A DNA stretch of 64,000 nt from Roseovarius mucosus DSM 17069 (GTDB taxonomy: Bacteria > Pseudomonadota > Alphaproteobacteria > Rhodobacterales > Rhodobacteraceae): positions 304,051 through 368,050 of the forward strand of contig NZ_KN293978.2 of NCBI RefSeq assembly GCF_000768555.3, given 5' to 3'. The notes under the pieces are model-generated. The model did no database searches. It was not told the origin of the DNA and saw nothing but the letters and a program-made list of their open reading frames with translations. Every line of letters begins with the position of its first letter. Within the stretch, counting starts at the first letter, position 1. This document shows, in pieces, positions 1 through 9,167 of the stretch. The translations under genes were made by a program, and so were the position numbers.

Positions 1-1
1 T

Positions 2-343
2 CGGCTTGCGCGCGAAGCGTATTTGACGGGTCAAGAGCTAAACCCGTTGCTGGGGGCCTCGCTCTTGGCGTGGGTTTTCATTGCCCCTTTGATTCTCTAC
101 TCGTTGGCTCTTGTCAGCCATGGCATTGCTCGCGTTCTGCGGGGCAAGGGAACCGCCTTTGGCGCGCGGATTGCGCTTTTCTGGGCATTTCTTGCGGCTA
201 GTCCGTTGATCTTGTTGCATGGTCTTGTGGCCGGATTTGTTGGACCGGGGTTGGAACTGCAGGTGATTGGTCTCTTGTGGTTGCTGGTCTTCCTGTGGTT
301 TTGGGCGTCCGGTTTGATCGAGGCAGAGTGGGGCGGGGTATGA
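2..343 (+). CDS. YIP1-family-like membrane protein (5' end outside window)
   Basis: The reading frame is open to the left edge (residues RLAREAY precede a possible TTG at 23), so this is the C-terminal part of a longer protein. The visible 113 residues are strongly hydrophobic, with about three membrane segments separated by short charged loops. The stop overlaps the ATG of the next gene in an ATGA, so the two are translationally coupled. Together with the next gene and sufS it resembles the pair of YIP1-like membrane proteins that often sits in the SUF iron-sulfur cluster operon of Rhodobacterales. The YIP1 assignment is inferred mainly from the neighbour and context. Exact function is unknown; it is an inner-membrane protein. 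Confidence 0.6.
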   Translation, partial: RLAREAYLTGQELNPLLGASLLAWVFIAPLILYSLALVSHGIARVLRGKGTAFGARIALFWAFLAASPLILLHGLVAGFVGPGLELQVIGLLWLLVFLWFWASGLIEAEWGGV

Positions 344-936
344 CGCAGGCGGAGTTCAAGGCGCTTTTGCTGGAAACCCTGTTTCGCCCGAGAGAGGCGG
401 CGCGCGGGTTGATCGGGTTTGGCCTGCCGCAACAGGTTTTGTGGATGGCGTTGGGGCTGATGTCGGTCCTCAACGCGATCGTTTATTCGGTGTCGCTGCG
501 TCTTGCTCCGCCGATGGACCCGAGCACGCCGACGCTGATGCCGCCGGCCTTTCATTCACCGCTGCTTTTCACCCTCTTCTTGTTGGGGGCGCTTGTGATT
601 ACGGTCTATGCGCTCTTTTGGGTCGGAGGCATGTTGGGGGGCAAGGCGACGGTGCAGGATGTTCTGGTGCTGATCTGCTGGTTGCAGGTGTTGCGCCTCA
701 TCCTGCAAGTTGCGGTCGCGGTGCTGGTCCTGGCGCTTCCAACGGTGGCGGCCCTCGTGATCTTTGTGTCCTCGGTCTGGGGTATCTATATCCTCACGGG
801 GTTTGTCGATGCCGCGCATCGCTTTGACAACATGTTGAAATCATTTGGTGTTATCATCCTGTCCATCGCCGCTATGGCGGTCGGACTGAGCATTCTGCTA
901 AGCCTGATAGGCGTAGCCGCAATGGGAGGGGCATAA
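340..936 (+). CDS. YIP1 family membrane protein
   Basis: A 198-aa integral membrane protein. The frame is open further upstream, but the ATG at 340 overlaps the preceding stop (ATGA) and gives the usual soluble N-terminus MTQAEFKALL before the first membrane segment, so I chose it. About five hydrophobic segments follow, including a Gly-rich GGMLGGKATVQD loop typical of YIP1 proteins. sufS starts 1 base after the stop, so the gene is in the same transcript. Role is unknown; association with the SUF operon suggests a link to iron-sulfur assembly or its membrane context, but that is inference only. Confidence 0.7.
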   Translation: MTQAEFKALLLETLFRPREAARGLIGFGLPQQVLWMALGLMSVLNAIVYSVSLRLAPPMDPSTPTLMPPAFHSPLLFTLFLLGALVITVYALFWVGGMLGGKATVQDVLVLICWLQVLRLILQVAVAVLVLALPTVAALVIFVSSVWGIYILTGFVDAAHRFDNMLKSFGVIILSIAAMAVGLSILLSLIGVAAMGGA

Positions 937-937
937 G

Positions 938-2158
938 ATGCTCGATGTCGAGAAAATTCGTGCCGATTTCCCGATTCTTGCACGAGAAGTGAATGGTAAG
1001 CCTTTGGTTTATCTCGATAATGGGGCCTCGGCGCAAAAGCCACAGGTGGTCATCGACGCGGTGACACAGGCGTATTCGATGGAATATGCCAATGTGCATC
1101 GCGGACTGCATTACCTGAGCAACCTCGCGACCGAGAAATACGAGGCGGTGCGCGGTATCGTGGCGCGGTTTCTGGGCGTGGCGGATGAGGATCAGATCAT
1201 CTTCAACTCCGGGACGACCGAGGGGATCAACATGGTCGCTTATGGTTGGGCCATGCCGCGTATGCAGGCCGGAGATGAGATCATCCTGAGCGTCATGGAG
1301 CATCACGCCAATATCGTGCCATGGCATTTCCTGCGCGAAAGGCAGGGTGTTGCGCTGAAATGGGTGGATGTTGATGCGCGCGGCTATCTCGACCCTCAAA
1401 AGGTGATTGATGCGATCACGCCAAGGACCCGACTTATTGCAATTACGCAGCTTTCCAATGTTTTAGGAACCAAAGTTGATGTAAAGGCGATCTGCGATGC
1501 CGCGCGAGCGCGGGGGGTGCCTGTGCTTGTGGATGGCTCTCAGGCGGCGGTGCATATGCCGGTCAATCTCGATGAGATGGGCTGTGATTTCTACGCCATT
1601 ACGGGTCACAAGCTCTATGGTCCCTCGGGATCGGGGGCAATCTTTGTCCGCAAGGAACGGATGGTCGAAATGCGCCCCTTTATGGGCGGCGGCGATATGA
1701 TCCGTGAGGTGACGCGCGACAGCGTGACCTATAATGATCCGCCAATGAAGTTCGAGGCGGGCACACCAGGCATCGTGCAGACGATCGGCCTGGGTGTGGC
1801 ACTAGAGTATATGATGGGCATTGGCATGGGGGCAATCAGCGCCCATGAGGATGATCTGAGCCGCTATGCGCAAAAGCGTTTGGCAGGGCTCAACTGGATC
1901 AACGTGCAGGGCACGACACCGGACAAGGCGGCGATTTTTTCCTTTACGATGCAAGGGGCTGCACATGCCCACGACATTTCTACCATACTCGACAAGAAGG
2001 GCGTGGCCGTCCGCGCCGGGCAGCACTGCACCGGGCCCCTGATGGAGCATCTGGGCGTCAGCGCCACCTGCCGTGCGTCCTTTGCGATGTATAACACCCG
2101 TGCCGAGGTGGATGTGCTGATCGAGGCGCTCGAGCTGGCGCATGAGCTATTTGGCTGA
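938..2158 (+). CDS. sufS: Cysteine desulfurase SufS
   Basis: A 406-aa PLP enzyme of the group II cysteine desulfurases, which takes sulfur from L-cysteine as an enzyme persulfide for Fe-S cluster assembly in the cytoplasm. The PLP lysine lies in TGHKLYGPSG (residues about 224-233). The persulfide cysteine is in the C-terminal RAGQHC motif (RxGxxC) about 45 residues from the end, as in SufS rather than the NifS/IscS loop. Length equals the family norm. It follows the two YIP1-like genes by 1 bp, so it is probably the last gene of a SUF operon that begins left of the window. Confidence 0.95.
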   Translation: MLDVEKIRADFPILAREVNGKPLVYLDNGASAQKPQVVIDAVTQAYSMEYANVHRGLHYLSNLATEKYEAVRGIVARFLGVADEDQIIFNSGTTEGINMVAYGWAMPRMQAGDEIILSVMEHHANIVPWHFLRERQGVALKWVDVDARGYLDPQKVIDAITPRTRLIAITQLSNVLGTKVDVKAICDAARARGVPVLVDGSQAAVHMPVNLDEMGCDFYAITGHKLYGPSGSGAIFVRKERMVEMRPFMGGGDMIREVTRDSVTYNDPPMKFEAGTPGIVQTIGLGVALEYMMGIGMGAISAHEDDLSRYAQKRLAGLNWINVQGTTPDKAAIFSFTMQGAAHAHDISTILDKKGVAVRAGQHCTGPLMEHLGVSATCRASFAMYNTRAEVDVLIEALELAHELFG

Positions 2159-2168
2159 TTTTGCGATT

Positions 2169-2189
2169 GCGGGGTCGGGCCGGCCCCGC
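2169..2189 (+). terminator. GC hairpin after sufS
   Basis: GCGGGG (2169-2174) pairs with CCCCGC (2184-2189) about 10 bases after the sufS stop. No T-run follows, so intrinsic termination is doubtful; it may only stabilise the 3' end. Confidence 0.3.
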
Positions 2190-2206
2190 TATACCACCGC
2201 GCAAGT

Positions 2207-2283
2207 GGACCCATAGCTCAGCTGGATAGAGCGCTGCCCTCCGAAGGCAGAGGCCAGAGGTTCGAATCCTCTTGGGTCCGCCA
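2207..2283 (+). tRNA. tRNA-Arg (anticodon CCG)
   Basis: A complete 77-nt tRNA with encoded CCA. The acceptor arms are GGACCCA and TGGGTCC. The D-arm carries AGCTCAGCTGGATAGAGC. The anticodon stem is CTGCC/GGCAG around loop CTCCGAA, giving anticodon CCG at loop positions 34-36. The T-arm is AGAGG-TTCGAAT-CCTCT. It decodes the arginine codon CGG. It lies in the same direction as sufS and is followed after 7 bp by the convergent hpt gene. Confidence 0.97.
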
Positions 2284-2290
2284 TTTCTAG

Positions 2291-2833
2291 CTAGTTGTCG
2301 ACAAAGCGCACCTTGCCGATGTAGGGCAGGTTCCGATTGCGTTGCGCATAGTCAATTCCATAGCCCACGACAAATTCGTCCGGGATTTCAAAGCCGATCC
2401 AGTCTGCGCGAATGTCTGCCTCGCGGCGCGAGGGTTTGTCGAGAAGTGCGATGGTTCGGAGCTTGTGCGGCCTGCGGCTCTGTAGCAGGTGCAGAACGTG
2501 GAAGAGCGTGTGGCCGGTATCGACGATATCCTCTACCACCAGCACGTCACGCCCTTCAATATCGCCGCGTAAATCTTTGAGAATACGAACTTCTCGGCTG
2601 CTTTCCATGGCGTTTCCATAAGAGGATGTTTCGACGAAATCGACCTCCACCGGCAGATCGAGTTCGCGCACCAGATCTGCGATGAAGATGAATGAGCCTC
2701 GTAACAGCCCCACCACCACCAGTTTTTGCGTACCTGCGAACTCGGCTTCAATTTTATGGGACAACGCCTCGATTCGCGCCGCGATGCTCTTGGCCGAGAT
2801 CATTTTATCTATAACATAGGCGTGTTGCGGCAT
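2291..2833 (-). CDS. hpt: Hypoxanthine phosphoribosyltransferase
   Basis: A 180-aa purine salvage enzyme that converts hypoxanthine or guanine plus PRPP to IMP or GMP in the cytosol. The PRPP-binding motif [14 protein letters not shown] is present in the middle of the protein. The frame is open upstream to 2914, but [13 protein letters not shown] at 2833 is the normal N-terminus, and the longer form would overlap the divergent gene at 2905. Length matches bacterial Hpt. Confidence 0.93.
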   Translation of the reverse strand: MPQHAYVIDKMISAKSIAARIEALSHKIEAEFAGTQKLVVVGLLRGSFIFIADLVRELDLPVEVDFVETSSYGNAMESSREVRILKDLRGDIEGRDVLVVEDIVDTGHTLFHVLHLLQSRRPHKLRTIALLDKPSRREADIRADWIGFEIPDEFVVGYGIDYAQRNRNLPYIGKVRFVDN

Positions 2834-2904
2834 GTGACCCCCTTGAACATCCCGGACCAGTCTAGGAAAAAGCGGCGCACTGTCACGCGGAAACCGGGGG
2901 GCGC

Positions 2905-3357
2905 ATGCCAACACATTCTGAGACGCGCGTTTTACGCTACACGGCCGAGCAGATGTATACGCTGGTGGCGGATGTGGCGAGCTATCCGCAGTTCCTGCCC
3001 TGGACGGCGGCGGCGCGTGTGCGATCCGTGCGCCCGCAACAGGATGGCTCAGAGATCATGGAAGCGGATCTTGTGATCAGTTTCAAAGTGTTCCGGGAGC
3101 GCTTTGGGAGTCGCGTGGTGCTCTGGCCGGCAATGCGGCGGATCGAGACGGAGTATCTGGAGGGGCCGTTTCACCACATGCGCTCGAACTGGGCGTTTCG
3201 CGATGTGGAGGGTGGATGCGAGGTCAGTTTTGACGTCGACTTTGCTTTCAAGAACAGGTTGTTACAATCCGCAGCTGATCTGTTTTTCTATGAGGCGATG
3301 AAGCGCATCGTGCGGGCCTTTGAGCAGCGGGCGCAGGAGCTTTATGGGAACGCATGA
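2905..3357 (+). CDS. COQ10/RatA-type START-domain protein (ubiquinone-binding)
   Basis: A 150-aa single-domain polyketide-cyclase/START-like protein. The N-terminal pattern ([28 protein letters not shown]) and the C-terminal [29 protein letters not shown] match the COQ10/RatA family of lipid-binding proteins. In eukaryotes the family chaperones ubiquinone; in E. coli RatA was described as affecting ribosome subunit association. In alphaproteobacteria the COQ10-like role is the more likely. It is transcribed divergently from hpt and converges on the CinA-like gene. Confidence 0.85.
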   Translation: MPTHSETRVLRYTAEQMYTLVADVASYPQFLPWTAAARVRSVRPQQDGSEIMEADLVISFKVFRERFGSRVVLWPAMRRIETEYLEGPFHHMRSNWAFRDVEGGCEVSFDVDFAFKNRLLQSAADLFFYEAMKRIVRAFEQRAQELYGNA

Positions 3358-3372
3358 AGTGTGCGGTTCAAG

Positions 3373-3843
3373 TCATTCATTCAATGAGATAAAAAGCAAT
3401 TCAAGCGCATGAGTTCGAGCGCTCTCACGGACGGCACCACGGCCTAGTGGGCCGAATTCCACGGTTTCGGTCCAAGTCGGCTGTCCGATCCGGGCGAGGC
3501 CAAAGCAGACGCGCCCCTCGGGTTTGTGCTCGGAGCCACCGGGGCCGGCGATGCCGGTGATCGAAACGGCAAGCTGGGCCGCACTATGCCGCAATGCGCC
3601 GTCAGCCATCTCCTTTGCCACCTGTTCGGAAACCGCCCCGTAGGTCGCGAGGGTCGGCTCCGACACGCCCAACATCTCGATTTTTGCAGTATTTGAATAG
3701 GTTACAAAGCCACGCTCAACCACGGCGGAAGAGCCGGGGATGTCAGTCAAGGCCGCAGCGACCATGCCGCCCGTGCAGCTTTCGGCGGTGGTGATCATCA
3801 TGCCCTTTGCCCGTGCAAGAGCAAGAATTTCCTTGGTAATCAT
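3373..3843 (-). CDS. CinA C-terminal family nicotinamide-nucleotide amidohydrolase
   Basis: A 156-aa stand-alone CinA C-terminal (PncC-type) domain, expected to deamidate nicotinamide mononucleotide to nicotinate mononucleotide in pyridine nucleotide recycling. Recognisable motifs are TTAESCTGGMVAAALTDIPGSS near the N-terminus and SITGIAGPGGS in the middle. I chose the ATG at 3843 ([10 protein letters not shown]), which overlaps the end of pgpA by 4 bp and gives translational coupling; the frame continues further upstream but loses similarity. Confidence 0.9.
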   Translation of the reverse strand: MITKEILALARAKGMMITTAESCTGGMVAAALTDIPGSSAVVERGFVTYSNTAKIEMLGVSEPTLATYGAVSEQVAKEMADGALRHSAAQLAVSITGIAGPGGSEHKPEGRVCFGLARIGQPTWTETVEFGPLGRGAVRESARTHALELLFISLNE

Positions 3844-4337
3844 AGCCCTAGAACCCCGTGATAGAAGCCGGCAGCCAAAAGGACACAAAGCGCGGCGGCA
3901 AAGCCAGCGACGATATCATCCAGCATGACGCCCAAGGCGTCGTCGCGGCGGTCGGCCCAACCGATGGGGCCGAGTTTGGTGATGTCGAAGAAGCGGAAGG
4001 CGGCGAAGGAAAAAACGAAGCCGGGCCAAAGATTTAGGAGGTCCGCCCCGGCATGGGAGGCCCCGATCGAGACTGGCAGGAAGGCAAGCCATTGGCCGGC
4101 CACCTCGTCAATCACGATCTCGGATGGATCATGATTAGCCTTTCCCTTTGTTTCCAGATGGGTAGCCCACCATCCTAATGTGAAGGAGAGCAGAATCCCC
4201 AAGAAGAGAAGAGCCGGACCGCCCGCAAGATGTAGCGCCCAGGCCACCGGCAGGGCCGCGAGCGATCCCCATGTGCCGGGGGCCGGGCGAAGATGGCCGA
4301 CATAGAAAAATGTGCAAATTAAATGGGTTAGGCGCAT
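3840..4337 (-). CDS. pgpA: Phosphatidylglycerophosphatase A
   Basis: A 165-aa inner-membrane enzyme that dephosphorylates phosphatidylglycerol phosphate to phosphatidylglycerol. Family signatures visible are [17 protein letters not shown] near the N-terminus, the acidic [12 protein letters not shown] in the centre and [16 protein letters not shown], followed by LDDIVAGF. Several hydrophobic segments are present. The start overlaps the ispDF stop by 10 bp and the end overlaps the CinA-like gene by 4 bp, so the three genes form an operon. Confidence 0.93.
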   Translation of the reverse strand: MRLTHLICTFFYVGHLRPAPGTWGSLAALPVAWALHLAGGPALLFLGILLSFTLGWWATHLETKGKANHDPSEIVIDEVAGQWLAFLPVSIGASHAGADLLNLWPGFVFSFAAFRFFDITKLGPIGWADRRDDALGVMLDDIVAGFAAALCVLLAAGFYHGVLGL

Positions 4338-5470
4338 GGTTTCACCAAGGTGACAACCGCTTGCGCGGCGATGCCTTCCTCTCGTCCGGTGAAGCCGAGG
4401 CGTTCTGACGTTGTGGCCTTGACTGAAATGCGGTCAGGGGCGATGCCGGTGATCTCGGAGAGGGCGGCCTGCATGGCGGGGGCGTGGGGCGTAATCTTGG
4501 GACGCTCACAGACAAGAGTGACGTCTATATTATTGATCTTGAAGCCAAGTTCATCCGCCAATCCCACCGCGTGGCGCAAGAAGATGTGGCTTTTGGCGCC
4601 TTTCCACTGGGGGTCACTGGGGGGGAAGTGGCGACCGATGTCACCCTGTGCCAATCCCCCATATATAGCGTCTGCGAGGGCGTGAAGCCCTACATCTGCA
4701 TCGGAATGGCCTTGCAACCCGCGATCATGGGGGACGGCGACACCGCAGAGCATACAGTGGTCACCGGGGCCGAAGCGGTGGACGTCGAAACCTGAGCCGA
4801 CACGTATATCCATCTGATTTCCAAGTATTTTCTCTGCACGTTTAAAGTCGTGCGGGTGGGTGATCTTGAGGTTGTCCTCGTCGCCATCGAGGATTGTCAC
4901 GTCAATCCCGGCGGCGCGGGCGACGGCGACATCGTCGGCGGCGTCGCCCTCATGCGCCCGGTGCGCGGCAATAATTGATGTAAAATCAAAGGCTTGCGGG
5001 GTCTGAGCGCGGTATAGCCCGGTACGATCACGGGTGCCGGTCACGCGCCCGTCGACCCCGGTCCAGAGCGCATCGGTCACGGGGAGAGCCGGGGCCAGCG
5101 CGGGCAAACCGGTGCTGCGGATTTTGTAAGTTATGTAAGCTATGTAAGGTGATTTTGTACAACATCTTGCCACGTCATGGATGAGCACGTGGTCGGGCGG
5201 ATCGCTTGCCAAGACTTCGAGGCCGTTTCGGACCGACTCGGCGCGTGTGGCACCGCCCGTCGTGACCAGAATCCGAGGATCGGGGGCAAGACGGTCGAGG
5301 TCGTCGGGATGTAGCACGACGAGGATCCTGTCGATCCCTTCAGCACCCAGAAAGGCGTCGAGCGTCCAGTCGATGACACGGCGGCCCAAAAGGGGCTGCC
5401 ATTGCTTGGGGCAGTCCCCGCCTGCGCGGGTGCCCCGGCCTGCGGCGACGATGAGGGCGGCGGTTGTCAT
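4328..5470 (-). CDS. ispDF: Bifunctional IspD/IspF (MEP pathway), with an unusual IspD segment
   Basis: A 380-aa fusion. Residues 1-215 are IspD (2-C-methyl-D-erythritol 4-phosphate cytidylyltransferase; [16 protein letters not shown] at 9-24). Residues 220-380 are IspF (MEcPP synthase; zinc ligands in GFDVHRF and the GHSDADV motif). Fusion of these two non-consecutive steps is common in alphaproteobacteria. Odd feature: the normally invariant IspD HDxARP motif is HDVARC (98-103). The following residues to about 118 ([16 protein letters not shown]) are encoded by AT-rich, internally repetitive DNA unlike the rest of the gene. The reading frame is intact and IspF looks normal. Residues Asp99 and Arg102 are kept, so activity is possible but uncertain. 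Confidence 0.92.
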   Translation of the reverse strand: MTTAALIVAAGRGTRAGGDCPKQWQPLLGRRVIDWTLDAFLGAEGIDRILVVLHPDDLDRLAPDPRILVTTGGATRAESVRNGLEVLASDPPDHVLIHDVARCCTKSPYIAYITYKIRSTGLPALAPALPVTDALWTGVDGRVTGTRDRTGLYRAQTPQAFDFTSIIAAHRAHEGDAADDVAVARAAGIDVTILDGDEDNLKITHPHDFKRAEKILGNQMDIRVGSGFDVHRFGPGDHCMLCGVAVPHDRGLQGHSDADVGLHALADAIYGGLAQGDIGRHFPPSDPQWKGAKSHIFLRHAVGLADELGFKINNIDVTLVCERPKITPHAPAMQAALSEITGIAPDRISVKATTSERLGFTGREEGIAAQAVVTLVKPCA

Positions 5471-5572
5471 GGCTCTTGATTAGGACGGGTTTTATCCGAG
5501 CGCAATGGCTGAGCATCTGCCTAATAAATGGGCATGTCGGCCGCTAGCGACTGTTAATTGGGCCTGTGATCA

Positions 5573-5601
5573 TTGTTTGATGCGGGGTTCACGGGTAGAA
5601 C
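5573..5601 (+). promoter_or_regulatory. Possible promoter of the dusB-ntr operon
   Basis: TTGTTT (5573-5578), a 17-bp spacer and TAGAAC (5596-5601) resemble a sigma70 promoter 30 bp before the dusB ATG. The match to consensus is modest. No sigma54-type element is seen here. Confidence 0.3.
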
Positions 5602-5631
5602 CGGCGATATGCACAAGGATTAGGCAGGGAT

Positions 5632-6633
5632 ATGCTCAGGATCGCGAACAAGGCTTTGGCGACACCGGTCCTCTTGGCGCCGATGGCGGGAATCACCGAC
5701 CTGCCGTTTCGCAACGTTGTGGCGGAATTTGGCGCGGGGCTCGTGGTAAGCGAGATGGTCGCAAGCCAGGAAATGGTTCAGGCCAAGCCCTCGGCGCGCG
5801 GCAAGGCGGAATTGGGTCTTGGGGCGGAGAATACGGCCGTTCAACTGGCGGGCTGCGATGCGCAGTGGATGGCAGAGGCGGCGCGGGTGGTGGCCAGCCA
5901 GGGCGCACGGATCATCGATATCAACATGGGCTGCCCGGCCAAGAAGGTGGTGAGTGCCAGTGGGGCCGGGGCGTCTGGCTCGGCCTTGATGCGCGATCCG
6001 GATCATGCGTTGCGGTTGATCGAGGCGGTGGTGGGCGCGGTCGATGTACCGGTCACACTGAAGATGCGCTTGGGTTGGGATCACGACTGTTTGAACGCGG
6101 CGGATCTGGCGCGGCGGGCAGAGGGCGTGGGCGTGGCGATGGTCACGGTGCATGGGCGCACGCGCTGCCAGTTTTACAAAGGGTCGGCGGATTGGGCGGC
6201 GATTTCGGAGATTGTGGCGGCTGTCCATGTTCCGGTCATTGCCAACGGCGATATTACAGACGTTGCCACGGCGCGCCGGGCGGCGGCGCTGTCCGGGGCG
6301 GCGGGTGTGATGATTGGTCGGGGCGCACGTGGGCGGCCTTGGGTTCTGGCAGAGGTCGCGGCGGCGATGGGGCAGGGCACAGCCCCGGTGGTGCCGCAGG
6401 GGGCGGCCTTGGCCGATCTGGTGGCCGGGCATTACGAGGCGATGCTGAGCTTTTATGGCCGGGATCTGGGGCTGCGCGTCGCGCGCAAGCATCTGGGGTG
6501 GTACATGGATGCGGCGGGCACGGGCGAGAGCCTGCGGCGTGCGGTGCTGACAGCTAGCGCGCCAGCGGCGGTGCTGGAGCGTTTGCCCGATGCAATGGCC
6601 GGGGGCGCGCAGATTGCGCGGGTCGCCGCATGA
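5632..6633 (+). CDS. dusB: tRNA-dihydrouridine synthase DusB (NifR3)
   Basis: A 333-aa FMN-dependent enzyme that reduces uridine to dihydrouridine in tRNA. The motif APMAGITDLPFR lies at the N-terminus, the catalytic cysteine in NMGCPAKKV, TVHGRTRCQFYKGSADW in the middle, then IANGDITD and the FMN-phosphate motif GVMIGRGARGRPW. Between KKV and GSALM there are nine residues (VSASGAGAS) where E. coli DusB, as I remember it, has five, so the loop beside the active cysteine is longer. The stop overlaps ntrB (ATGA). The order nifR3-ntrB-ntrC is the classical one of Rhodobacter capsulatus. Confidence 0.94.
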   Translation: MLRIANKALATPVLLAPMAGITDLPFRNVVAEFGAGLVVSEMVASQEMVQAKPSARGKAELGLGAENTAVQLAGCDAQWMAEAARVVASQGARIIDINMGCPAKKVVSASGAGASGSALMRDPDHALRLIEAVVGAVDVPVTLKMRLGWDHDCLNAADLARRAEGVGVAMVTVHGRTRCQFYKGSADWAAISEIVAAVHVPVIANGDITDVATARRAAALSGAAGVMIGRGARGRPWVLAEVAAAMGQGTAPVVPQGAALADLVAGHYEAMLSFYGRDLGLRVARKHLGWYMDAAGTGESLRRAVLTASAPAAVLERLPDAMAGGAQIARVAA

Positions 6634-7703
6634 GCACGGAGGATGCGATCTGGACCTCCTTGCCGGTGCCCGCGATCCTGCTTGATCCGCAAGACCGGAT
6701 CGCGGGGATCAATCCGGCGGCGGAAGGGTTCATGATGTCGTCGTCGCGGGCGCTGATGGGACAGCCGGTGTGGGACAAGCTGGCGGTCAACGCGCCGCTG
6801 GAAGAGGCGTTCGAGCGGGCGCGGGCCAATGACGCGCCGCTCTTTGTCAACGATGTGGATGTGGGCACGGGCGAGCGCGCGCCGATGCAATGCAATTTGC
6901 AGGTGGCGCCGCTGACGGGCCGTCCGGGGCATATGATCATGCTCATCAGCCCGCGCGAATTGGCCGGGCGCATGGTACAGAACAGCAATGTGAAATCGGC
7001 GGCGAAATCGGCGATCGGCATGGCGGAAATGCTGGCGCATGAGATCAAGAACCCGCTGGCGGGTATCACCGGCGCGGCGCAGCTCTTGTCGATGACGCTG
7101 GGGCCAGAGGATCTGGAACTGACGGATTTGATCGTGAGTGAAAGCCGCCGGATCGTGAGCCTGTTGGAGCGGGTCGAGCAGTTTGGCAATATCAGCGCGC
7201 CCGATATGCGCCCGGTCAATGTGCATGATGTGCTGGACCGCGCGCGGCGGTCGGCCATGCTGGGCTTTGCCGCGCATATGGCGCTGGTCGAGGATTACGA
7301 TCCGTCGCTGCCGCTGGCGCTTGGCGATAGTGACCAGTTGTTGCAGGTGGTGCTGAACCTCTTGAAGAACGCGGCCGAGGCGGCGCGGGGCAGGCCCGGC
7401 ACGATCCGCCTGCATACCTATTACGAACAGTCGCTCAGAGTGCGGCGCGGCGAGGGGCAGGGCAAGGCGCTGCCCTTGCAGATCGAGATCATCGACGATG
7501 GTCCCGGCCTGCCGCCCGAGATTGCAGATCAGGTGTTCGATCCCTTTGTTTCAGGGCGCGAGAATGGGACGGGGTTGGGCTTGGCCTTGGCGGCCAAGAT
7601 CATTTCGGACCATGACGGCTGGATTTCGGTAAATTCCGTGCCGGGGCGCACGGTGTTTCGGATTTCGCTGCAACGGGCAGCGGACGCAACCAAGGAGGCT
7701 TGA
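6630..7703 (+). CDS. ntrB: Nitrogen sensor histidine kinase NtrB
   Basis: A 357-aa cytoplasmic two-component kinase with no membrane segment. An N-terminal PAS domain (about 10-110) is followed by the dimerisation/phosphoacceptor helix with His in [13 protein letters not shown], then the ATPase domain with N-box [13 protein letters not shown]1 IDDGPGLP and G2 GTGLGLALA. In this family NtrB responds to PII protein and phosphorylates NtrC when nitrogen is scarce. It overlaps dusB by 4 bp; ntrC follows after 2 bp. Confidence 0.95.
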   Translation: MSTEDAIWTSLPVPAILLDPQDRIAGINPAAEGFMMSSSRALMGQPVWDKLAVNAPLEEAFERARANDAPLFVNDVDVGTGERAPMQCNLQVAPLTGRPGHMIMLISPRELAGRMVQNSNVKSAAKSAIGMAEMLAHEIKNPLAGITGAAQLLSMTLGPEDLELTDLIVSESRRIVSLLERVEQFGNISAPDMRPVNVHDVLDRARRSAMLGFAAHMALVEDYDPSLPLALGDSDQLLQVVLNLLKNAAEAARGRPGTIRLHTYYEQSLRVRRGEGQGKALPLQIEIIDDGPGLPPEIADQVFDPFVSGRENGTGLGLALAAKIISDHDGWISVNSVPGRTVFRISLQRAADATKEA

Positions 7704-7705
7704 GG

Positions 7706-9067
7706 ATGGATGGCACGGTACTGGTCGCCGATGACGACCGCACGATCCGCACGGTTCTGACGCAGGCGCTGACACGGGCGGGGTGCCGGGTGCATGCCAC
7801 CTCGAGCCTGACCACGCTGATGCGGTGGGTGGGCGAGGGCAAGGGCGATGTCGTCATCTCGGATGTGATGATGCCCGATGGCAATGGGCTAGAAATGTTG
7901 CCCAAGATCGCGCAGGACCGGCCCGGATTGCCGGTGATCGTGATTTCGGCGCAAAACACGATCATGACGGCGATCAAGGCGGCAGAGGCGGAGGCCTATG
8001 ATTATTTGCCCAAGCCCTTTGACCTGCCGGACCTGATGAAGCGGACGGCGCGGGCGCTGGAGAGCCGGGCACGGCGGCCCATACGCGAGGTCGAGGTAGA
8101 GCGGCCAGAGGAATTGCCGCTGATCGGGCGCACGGCGGCGATGCAGGCGCTTTACCGGGTGGTGGCGCGGATCATGAACACCGACCTGCCGGTGATGATC
8201 TGTGGCGAGTCGGGCACGGGCAAGTCTCTGATTGCCAAGGCGATCCATGATTTCTCGGACCGGCGCACGCTGCCGTTTGTCACGGTGACGCCAGGGGACT
8301 TGCGCGAGTTGGACGGGCCGTCGCGGATCATGGCGCGGGTCAAGGGCGGCACGATCGTACTGGATGAGGTGACGGACCTGCCGCTTGAGGCGCAGGGCCG
8401 GGTGGTCCGGATGATGGATGCGCCGGGCGATCATGTGCCGCGGTTCATGGCGACAAGTCGGGTGCCGCCGGGGCAGGCTCTGGAAGAGGGGACCTTGCGC
8501 GAAGATCTCTATTACCGGCTGAGCGGGGCGGTGATCGACGTGCCGAGCCTACGCGCGCGGGTCGAGGATATTCCGCTCTTGGCCGAGCATTTTCTGGGGC
8601 GCGACGAGCGGGATGGACAACCGGCGCGGCATCTGTCGGAGCAGGCGGCGGAGTTGATGCGCGCCTATAGCTGGCCGGGCAATGTGCGGCAGTTGGAGAA
8701 TGCGGTGCGACGAATCGGACTGACCGCGATGGCCGAGGAAATCAGCCGCGCCGAGGTAGAGGCTGTGCTGGGCAATCAGCCGCGTGCCGAGCCGGTGATG
8801 CGCGAAGGGCGGGGCGAGAGCCTGACCGCGTCGGTTGCGGGGCATCTGCGGCGGTATTTCGATCTGCATGGCGATGCCTTGCCGCCACCGGGGCTGTATA
8901 CGCGCGTTTTGCGTGAAATCGAGTTGCCGTTGATTGAGATTGCGTTGGACGCCACGGCCGGCAATCAGGCGAAATGTGCCGATCTATTGGGGATCAACCG
9001 CAATACGTTGCGCAAGAAGATCACCGATCTGGATATTAACGTGACACGCCGCCGCAAGTTGATGTAA
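7706..9067 (+). CDS. ntrC: Nitrogen regulator NtrC lacking the GAFTGA loop
   Basis: A 453-aa response regulator. The receiver domain (1-120) has phospho-acceptor Asp53 in ISDVMMPDG and Lys103 in LPKPF. The AAA+ domain has Walker A GESGTGKS (167-174) and Walker B TIVLDE. The region where sigma54 activators carry GAFTGA is deleted: [15 protein letters not shown] runs almost directly into KGGTIVLDE. The C-terminal Fis-type helix-turn-helix is [18 protein letters not shown]. capsulatus NtrC is known to lack GAFTGA and to activate sigma70 polymerase, so the same is likely here. I chose ATG 7706 ([11 protein letters not shown]) because AAGGAGG lies 8 bp upstream; a TTG at 7700 is the alternative. 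Confidence 0.95.
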   Translation: MDGTVLVADDDRTIRTVLTQALTRAGCRVHATSSLTTLMRWVGEGKGDVVISDVMMPDGNGLEMLPKIAQDRPGLPVIVISAQNTIMTAIKAAEAEAYDYLPKPFDLPDLMKRTARALESRARRPIREVEVERPEELPLIGRTAAMQALYRVVARIMNTDLPVMICGESGTGKSLIAKAIHDFSDRRTLPFVTVTPGDLRELDGPSRIMARVKGGTIVLDEVTDLPLEAQGRVVRMMDAPGDHVPRFMATSRVPPGQALEEGTLREDLYYRLSGAVIDVPSLRARVEDIPLLAEHFLGRDERDGQPARHLSEQAAELMRAYSWPGNVRQLENAVRRIGLTAMAEEISRAEVEAVLGNQPRAEPVMREGRGESLTASVAGHLRRYFDLHGDALPPPGLYTRVLREIELPLIEIALDATAGNQAKCADLLGINRNTLRKKITDLDINVTRRRKLM

Positions 9068-9167
9068 AACTGCAACAGGACTGTTGCCAAACGGGGGCGC
9101 TTGCCCTCGGACGGTCCATATGTTGCGGGGAAGCAGGTGCAGCCCCACGAGGGAATGGGGGGTGTGC

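Noticed and set aside
5505..6557. A 350-aa plus-strand frame overlapping dusB
   Set aside because: Gly/Arg-rich composition from a high-GC alternative frame; the dusB frame has all family motifs.
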